In this document: piece after piece, positions 59,215-64,000 of the stretch
Layout: each line of letters opens with the position of its first letter
Numbering within the stretch: position 1 is the stretch's first letter
From: Rhizobacter sp.
Lineage (GTDB): Bacteria; Pseudomonadota; Gammaproteobacteria; Burkholderiales; Burkholderiaceae_C
Length of the DNA stretch: 64,000 bases
Direction: 5' to 3'
Assembly (NCBI GenBank): GCA_019635355.1
Contig: JAHBZQ010000001.1
Span: forward strand, 1,364,001-1,428,000
Position numbers and translations under genes: made by a program
The notes under the pieces: model-generated
What the model was told of the DNA's origin: nothing
Seen by the model: the letters and a program-made list of their open reading frames with translations, nothing else
Database searches by the model: none

Positions 59215-60120
59215 ATGAACAAATGGGTGAAACGCGGCGGCCTCGCCGTGCTGGGCCTCATCGCGCTCGGCGCCTCGACGCTCGTCGTGGGCACGCAGCT
59301 TGGCCAGCGCAAGATGAACCGCATCGTGTCGGTCAACGTCGCCGCCCTCACGCTGCCCACCGACGCCGCCAGCATCGAACGTGGCCGCTACCTCTACATG
59401 TCGCGCGGCTGCACCGAATGCCACGGCGTCGACGGCGCCGGCAAAGACGTGGTCAACGACGGCAAGGGCATGCACGTGCGTGCCCCCAACATCACGCCCG
59501 GCCCCGGCAACGTGGTGGCGAAGTACGACGTGACCGACTGGGTGCGCACGCTGCGCCACGGCGTGAAGCCCGATGGCCGCCCGGCCATCGTGATGCCCAG
59601 CGAAGACTACGCACGCCTCACCGACGCCGACCTCGGCGCGATGGTGGCCTACCTGCGGCAGATGCCGCCCGCCTCGGGCACGGCCGCGGTGCTGGAACTG
59701 CCGCCGCTCGTGAAGACGCTGTACGCGGCTGGCGTGGTGCACGACGCGGCCGAGGTCATCGACCACACGCTGCCGCCTTCGGCCCCGGTGCCCGTGGCGG
59801 CCAGCGCCGAGCACGGTGCCTACGTCATCAACTCGTGCATCGGCTGCCACGGCGCCAAGCTCTCGGGCGGCAAGATCCCAGGCGCCCCGCCCGAGTGGCC
59901 GGCGGCCGCAAACCTCACGCCCGGGGAAGGCAGTGCGATGAAGCACTACCCGAGCGCCGAGGCCTTCGCCGCGATGCTCAAGACCGGCAAGCGGCCCGAC
60001 GGCAGCGAGGTCAGCAAGGTGATGCCCTTCATCGCGCTGAAGGAGATGAACGACACCGACGTGCGGGCCATGTACGCGCACCTCAAGACGCTGCCGCCGT
60101 TGCCGGCGGGCAATCGCTGA
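59215..60120 (+). CDS. Di-haem c-type cytochrome
   Basis: A 301-residue periplasmic, probably membrane-anchored cytochrome. An N-terminal hydrophobic segment (residues 8-28) is not followed by a clear cleavage site. Haem motifs are CTECH (66-70) and CIGCH (208-212), each in a class I cytochrome c fold with a downstream Met (MPSEDYARL; MPFIALKEM). The two-domain layout resembles the cytochrome subunit of alcohol or gluconate dehydrogenases, but no dehydrogenase is adjacent. AGGAGA precedes the ATG. The partner is unknown. Confidence 0.9.
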   Translation: MNKWVKRGGLAVLGLIALGASTLVVGTQLGQRKMNRIVSVNVAALTLPTDAASIERGRYLYMSRGCTECHGVDGAGKDVVNDGKGMHVRAPNITPGPGNVVAKYDVTDWVRTLRHGVKPDGRPAIVMPSEDYARLTDADLGAMVAYLRQMPPASGTAAVLELPPLVKTLYAAGVVHDAAEVIDHTLPPSAPVPVAASAEHGAYVINSCIGCHGAKLSGGKIPGAPPEWPAAANLTPGEGSAMKHYPSAEAFAAMLKTGKRPDGSEVSKVMPFIALKEMNDTDVRAMYAHLKTLPPLPAGNR

Positions 60121-60138
60121 GCGAGCCTGGCCTTTCGC

Positions 60139-61995
60139 TCAGTCGAGGTACTGCCCCGCAGCCTGTATGAGCGGGCGCCACTTGCCCGCTTCCGCCTGGA
60201 TGAAGGCACGGTGGCCGGCGGGGGTTAGCGACGGCCCCATCGCCGCACGCGCCCCCGCATTCGCACGCCGGGACAAGTATCCGGGGTTGACCATCGCCGT
60301 TCGAAGCGCGGCATTCAGCCTCGCGATGACCGCAGCCGGTGTGCCGCGTGGCGCATGCAAGCCGTGCCAGTCGGTCGCGTCGAAGCCCGTCAATCCGCTT
60401 TCGTCCAGCGTCGGGATGCCGGCGAGCGCCGGCAACGCGCTGCGCTCAAGTGCCGAGACTCCGTAAGGACGCACACGCCCCGCTTCGATATGCGCCTGCA
60501 TCGCGTCATCGCAATACAGATCGATCTGGCCATTGAACAGGTCACTCAAGGCCAGGGACGGGCCGGCGTAGGCGGCCTGGGTGAGCACCGTCCCGTCGAG
60601 ATGCGCGAACAGTAACGCGCACAGGTGAGACCGCGAGCCGAGGCCGGCATGGCCGATGCGCACGCTGCCCGCGGGTCGCGAGTCGATCCACGAAGCCAAC
60701 GCTGGGTAGGTGCCGGAAGGCAATGCCAGCGCCCCCGTCATGACCATCGGGACATGGCCGGCACCACCCAGGTGCTCGAAGTCGCCAATCGGGTCGTAGG
60801 CCAGCCGGCGATAGAAGGTCGAGGCGGTCGCCATCCAGTTGTTGCCGAACAGGAGGGTATGGCCGTCGGCGGCGGCACCGAGCACCAGCGCCATGCCGGT
60901 CGTCCCGTTGCCACCCGGTCGGTTGTCGACGATCACGGTCCAGCCCTGATCTTCCGACAGAGCCAGCGCGAGATCACGTGCCGCGAGATCGAATGAGTTC
61001 CCAGGCGCAGTTGGCACCACGATCGTGATGCGGGTCGACGGAAACGCCACCGCGCCGATGACCGTCAGGGCCGCAGGTGCACTCGTCGTGCTGATGGCGC
61101 CATTGCGCACAGACACCGTGAACTCGGCCCCGTTGTCGCCCGGCGTCGCCGCAGCCGTGGTGTGGCTGCTGCCGGTGGCGCCGGGAATGTCGACGCCATT
61201 GCGCCGCCACTGGTAGGTGAACGGGCCGCCCCGGGCGGCGACGCTGAAGCTGGCCACAGCCCCGGCCGGCAGCGTGAGGGGCTGAGGCTGCGCCACGATC
61301 GTGGGCGCCGCCCCACTGCTGGAGACGGCAAGCGTGGCGGTGCCGCTCGTGTCGGTGCCGGCCACGTTGGTCACGCGCACGCTGAAGGCGGCGCCGTCAT
61401 CGGCCAGCGTGGTGGCTCCCAGGATGTAGGTGGAGGCCTGGGCGCCGGGGATGTCGACACCGTTTCGCAGCCACTGGTATTGCAGCGGCCCGCTCCCGGT
61501 TGCGGTGACGCTGAACGAGGCGCTCCCACCTTCCACCACCGACACGTTGGCTGGCGACGCCGTGATGGCGGGAGCCACGGGCGCTGCGATGACGCTCAGC
61601 TGCACCGGGGCACTGTTGGCGCTCCCAGCGACGTTGCTCACCGTCACGGAATAGGCCGTGCCGTCGTCCTGCGCTGCGGCCGGTGGCGTCGTGTAGCTGG
61701 CGCTGGTGGCGCCCGAGATGGCGGCGCCGTTGCGTTGCCACTGGAAGGCCAGCGGGGCCGTGCCGGAGGCCTGTACCGAAAACGTGGCCGTCTGGCCCAA
61801 TGCGACCGACACACTGGCCGGCGGCAAGGTGATGGTTGGCGCCACCGCAGGGGCGGGTGGGCTGCCCGAGCCGCCACCGCCACCCCCGCAGGCAGAAAGC
61901 AGGCCGAGCACCCCGGCGAGCGCAACCTTCTTCAGGCGGGCCGACCACCTGGCCTCGCGACTTTTCAGGCGCGTGTTCTCACAAGCTTCAACCAT
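60139..61995 (-). CDS. Lipoprotein with three Ig-like repeats fused to a Bug/TctC receptor
   Basis: A 618-residue protein of unusual architecture. The signal ends in a lipobox LSAC with lipid Cys36, then a Gly/Ser/Pro linker. Three Ig-like repeats (about 53-136, 142-224, 231-313) each carry a F/YQWxRNG..I.GA core. Residues 320-618 form a complete Bug/TctC solute-binding domain (RITIVVPTAPGNSFDLAARDLA, DNRPGGNGTTG, PDGHTLLFGNN-like ADGHTLLFGNN, RRLAYDPIGDFEHL). Bug proteins are normally free periplasmic receptors of about 320 residues, so the lipid anchor and Ig stalk are additions. No TctA/TctB genes are adjacent. A strong GGGGAGGGG ribosome binding site precedes the ATG. Confidence 0.9.
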   Translation of the reverse strand: MVEACENTRLKSREARWSARLKKVALAGVLGLLSACGGGGGGSGSPPAPAVAPTITLPPASVSVALGQTATFSVQASGTAPLAFQWQRNGAAISGATSASYTTPPAAAQDDGTAYSVTVSNVAGSANSAPVQLSVIAAPVAPAITASPANVSVVEGGSASFSVTATGSGPLQYQWLRNGVDIPGAQASTYILGATTLADDGAAFSVRVTNVAGTDTSGTATLAVSSSGAAPTIVAQPQPLTLPAGAVASFSVAARGGPFTYQWRRNGVDIPGATGSSHTTAAATPGDNGAEFTVSVRNGAISTTSAPAALTVIGAVAFPSTRITIVVPTAPGNSFDLAARDLALALSEDQGWTVIVDNRPGGNGTTGMALVLGAAADGHTLLFGNNWMATASTFYRRLAYDPIGDFEHLGGAGHVPMVMTGALALPSGTYPALASWIDSRPAGSVRIGHAGLGSRSHLCALLFAHLDGTVLTQAAYAGPSLALSDLFNGQIDLYCDDAMQAHIEAGRVRPYGVSALERSALPALAGIPTLDESGLTGFDATDWHGLHAPRGTPAAVIARLNAALRTAMVNPGYLSRRANAGARAAMGPSLTPAGHRAFIQAEAGKWRPLIQAAGQYLD

Positions 61996-62063
61996 TTCGC
62001 TTCCCCTCCCCGTCCGCCGATGTTGATTGCTCGGGGAATGTTGAAGGCTGAGGGGTGTGCGCG

Positions 62064-63197
62064 CTACCCCGCGAACCCGGCGTCGAGCATGGCCACCACC
62101 TCACCGGCAATCGCAAGACACGAGGTGAGCCCGGGCGATTCCACACCAAAGAGGTTCACGAGACCCGGCACACCGTGGTGCGACGGACCCTCGATGCACC
62201 AGTCGGGCGCGGGCTGGTCAGGTGTGTGGATCTTGGGGCGGATGCCGGCGTAGGCCGGCTGCAGCGCGCCGTCGGGCAGGCCCGGCCAGTAGCGGCGCAC
62301 GTCGGCGTAGAAGCCTGAAGCGCGGGCCGGGTTCACGGTGTAGTCGAGCCCTTGTTCGGCCACTGAATCGGGCAGCCACTCCACGTCGGGGCCGAAGCGG
62401 GCTTGGCCGCCGAGGTCGAGCGTGAGGTGCACGCCGAGCCAGGCGTCCTGCGGCAGCGGGTAGACGAGGCGGGAAAACGGCGCACGGCCGGCAAGCGAGA
62501 AATAACAGCCTCGGCTGAAGTGGGCGGACGGCACATGCGCCCTGTCGAGACCTTCGGTCGCGGCCGCCAGCTTGGGCGCCCAGAGGCCGGCCGCGTTGAC
62601 CACGTAGCGGGCGGCCAGCTCCATCGGCTCGTCGCCGCCCACGTGCAGCACGTGGTGGCCTTCGAGGCACCGGACGCGCTCGACCGGCGACGACAACGCC
62701 ACGTCACCCCCTGCCGATTGCAGGTCGCCCTGCAGCGCGAGCATCAGGCCGTGGCTGTCGACGATGCCGGTCGACGGCGAGAGGATGGCGCCTTCGCACT
62801 GAAGCTGCGGCTCCATCGCCAAGGCCTCGGCGCGCGTGAGGCGCTTCAGGTCGTGCACGCCGTTGGCAGCCGCCTTCTTCATCAATCCGTCGAGCCCGGC
62901 GACCTGGCTGTCGTCGGTCGCCACCACCAGCTTGCCGCAGCGCTGGTGCGCCACACCATGCGACTCGCAATACGCATAGAGCATCTGCCGGCCCTGCACG
63001 CACAGCCGCGCCTTCAGCGAGCCGGCGGGGTAGTAGAGCCCGGCGTGGATGACCTCGCTGTTGCGCGAGCTGACGCCGGTGCCGATGGCGGTTTCGGCTT
63101 CCAGCACGATGGTGTCGAGGCCGCGTTGCGCGAGTGCCCGCCCGACGGCCAGGCCGATCACGCCTGCACCCACCACCACCGCATCGACCTGTTCCAT
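62064..63197 (-). CDS. LhgO-like FAD-dependent oxidoreductase
   Basis: A 377-residue member of the DAO/LhgO (L-2-hydroxyglutarate oxidase-like) family. The FAD motif is VVVGAGVIGLAVGRALAQRG, followed by GTGVSSRNSEVIHAGLYYPAGSLKARLC, a family hallmark, and a C-terminal FGVESPGLTSCLAIAG. It probably oxidises a 2-hydroxy acid and passes electrons to the quinone pool or another acceptor. It lies between the KDPGal aldolase and the Ig-Bug gene on the same strand, 38 bases after the former. The precise substrate is unknown. Confidence 0.88.
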   Translation of the reverse strand: MEQVDAVVVGAGVIGLAVGRALAQRGLDTIVLEAETAIGTGVSSRNSEVIHAGLYYPAGSLKARLCVQGRQMLYAYCESHGVAHQRCGKLVVATDDSQVAGLDGLMKKAAANGVHDLKRLTRAEALAMEPQLQCEGAILSPSTGIVDSHGLMLALQGDLQSAGGDVALSSPVERVRCLEGHHVLHVGGDEPMELAARYVVNAAGLWAPKLAAATEGLDRAHVPSAHFSRGCYFSLAGRAPFSRLVYPLPQDAWLGVHLTLDLGGQARFGPDVEWLPDSVAEQGLDYTVNPARASGFYADVRRYWPGLPDGALQPAYAGIRPKIHTPDQPAPDWCIEGPSHHGVPGLVNLFGVESPGLTSCLAIAGEVVAMLDAGFAG

Positions 63198-63235
63198 TCA
63201 CCCGGCCCATGTTGACCGGGCCATTCCCGGCCGGC

Positions 63236-63901
63236 CTATTCTGCGTGAGCGGTCGACGGCACCGGTGTCGCCGTGGGGATAGCGGTGGCCGCATGCCAAG
63301 CGGCGATGAACTCACGCGCGCGGCGCCCCAACTCGTGGAGCGCCATGCCCGGCTGGAACAGCTGGCCGCCGATGCCGAAGCCGGTGGCGCCGGCCTTGAC
63401 CCAGCCGGCGAGGCTCTCGGGCGTCACACCGCCCACGGGCAACAGCGGCGTGCCCTCCGGCAGCACCGACTTGAAGGCCTTGAGCCCGGCCTGCCCCACC
63501 ATCTCGGCCGGGAAGATCTTGAGCGCATGGGCACGCCAGCGCAGCGCGTTGAAGGCCTCGGTCGGCGTGGCCACGCCCGGCACCACCGCCATGCCGCGCT
63601 CGGCGGCGCGGCGCATCACGTCGGCATCGCAGTTGGGCGCGACCATCAGCCGGCCCCCGGCCGCGTGCACCTCGTCGACCTCGCGTGTCGACAGGACCGT
63701 GCCGCCGCCCACCAGCGCGTCGGCCGGTGCCGCGGCCGCGATGGCCTCGATGCAATACAGGGCGCCACGGCGGTTGAGCGGCACCTCGACGATGCGAAAG
63801 CCCGCCTCGAAGAGCACCAGCGCCGCGGCGCGCGCGTGCTCGGGCGCGAGCCCGCGCAGGATGGCCACCAGCGGCGGCCGGAAGGTTTGCAGCTCCGTCA
63901 C
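63236..63901 (-). CDS. dgoA: 2-dehydro-3-deoxy-6-phosphogalactonate aldolase
   Basis: A class I aldolase of the KDPG/KDPGal family, 221 residues. RPPLVAILRGLAPEHA, VEVPLNRRGAL, LVGGGTVLS and the Schiff-base lysine in ALKIFPAEMVG fit DgoA (KDPGal) better than Eda. GTG 63901 overlaps the stop of the upstream gene by 4 bases (GTGA), which supports it as the start. It would split 2-dehydro-3-deoxy-6-phosphogalactonate into pyruvate and glyceraldehyde 3-phosphate. A 20-residue Ala/Thr/Pro tail follows the fold. Confidence 0.88.
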   Translation of the reverse strand: MTELQTFRPPLVAILRGLAPEHARAAALVLFEAGFRIVEVPLNRRGALYCIEAIAAAAPADALVGGGTVLSTREVDEVHAAGGRLMVAPNCDADVMRRAAERGMAVVPGVATPTEAFNALRWRAHALKIFPAEMVGQAGLKAFKSVLPEGTPLLPVGGVTPESLAGWVKAGATGFGIGGQLFQPGMALHELGRRAREFIAAWHAATAIPTATPVPSTAHAE

Positions 63902-64000
63902 TTGTCCATGCCCTCCTGCAGAGTCGCCAAGGCGGCGAGGTAGACCGCCCGCGGTTCGAGCACCACGGGCGTGCTGCCGTGGTGGCGCGCGGCTTCTCCG
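63898..64000 (-). CDS. C-terminal end of probable 2-dehydro-3-deoxygalactonokinase
   Basis: The window edge cuts this minus-strand gene so that only about 34 codons remain. They read EAARHHGSTPVVLEPRAVYL then AALATLQEGMDK and a stop that overlaps the aldolase GTG. A DgoK-type kinase is normally encoded just before DgoA, and the ending (a Val-rich strand, then a YLAAL helix) is compatible with it. The identification is mainly by context. Confidence 0.5.
   Translation of the reverse strand, partial: GEAARHHGSTPVVLEPRAVYLAALATLQEGMDK

Noticed and set aside
1..64000. CRISPR array, tRNA or rRNA genes, insertion sequences, prophage or integration sites
   Set aside because: I saw no regularly spaced direct repeats, cloverleaf-type sequences, transposase or integrase motifs, or blocks of clearly different composition. 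The region reads as ordinary chromosome; a tRNA scan and repeat search would be the decisive checks.

Overview
The window is about 64 kb of dense, GC-rich (roughly two-thirds G+C by eye) chromosomal DNA. Gene content and order point to a betaproteobacterium of the order Burkholderiales, probably near the Rubrivivax/Leptothrix/Rhizobacter group. The pointers are the isc cluster beside uvrB and an aromatic aminotransferase, a lone RnfB-type ferredoxin next to nth, zapB-zapA-6S RNA-EVE, a ybiB gene inside a nitrate assimilation operon, an intracellular PHB depolymerase with a Lys/Ala tail, and a Bug-family receptor. I see no tRNA, rRNA, insertion sequence, prophage or CRISPR array. Most genes have housekeeping or metabolic roles and many neighbours overlap by 4 bases.

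Layout. 1-4750 (minus): iscR-iscS-iscU-iscA-hscB-hscA, the iron-sulfur assembly operon, cut off inside hscA, with an IscR-type operator in front. 4837-8223: uvrB and, divergently, an aromatic aminotransferase. 8418-11615 (plus): phaZ, an RnfB-like ferredoxin, a CsbD-like small protein, a 50-residue putative lipoprotein and nth. 11561-21897 (minus): a ten-gene vitamin B12 uptake and salvage operon (btuB-cobU-btuF-btuC-btuD-cbiB-cobQ-cobT-cobS-cobC) behind a cobalamin riboswitch. It starts from a symmetric divergent promoter shared with zapB. 21963-23241 (plus): zapB-like gene, zapA, 6S RNA and an EVE-domain protein. 23344-24375 (minus): a PAS protein with a degenerate GGDEF domain.

24495-35301 is a nitrate assimilation region. 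It holds a nitrate/nitrite MFS transporter, a PP2C phosphatase-Ser/Thr kinase fusion on the opposite strand, then nirB-nirD-nasA-ybiB-cobA. Sigma-54-type promoters stand before nirB and, less certainly, before the transporter. CobA supplies the siroheme precursor that NirB needs. 35354-40143: a fatty acid hydroxylase-family membrane protein, a YbjJ-like MFS protein, a BaiN-like flavoprotein, rpsU, a YqeY-like protein and a DUF442-type phosphatase-like protein. 40160-47161: a NarX-type histidine kinase and LuxR-type regulator, TRAP genes dctQ and dctM, a Na+/H+ antiporter on the other strand, and a TRAP binding protein with its own terminator.

47292-55238: pmbA, darP (yjgA), mog, a GAF-PAS-PAS-GGDEF-EAL protein, cysE, trmJ and an inositol monophosphatase (suhB). 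55235-60120: a MalT-type regulator divergent from a cupin, a hemerythrin-like protein and a di-haem cytochrome c. 60139-64000 (minus): a lipoprotein with three Ig-like repeats fused to a Bug/TctC solute receptor, an LhgO-like FAD oxidoreductase, a KDPGal aldolase and the last codons of what is probably its sugar-acid kinase.

The items I consider least explained are the Ig-Bug lipoprotein, the phosphatase-kinase fusion embedded in nitrate assimilation, the symmetric zapB/btuB promoter, and the SEDRF GGDEF protein that keeps a c-di-GMP inhibitory-site motif.
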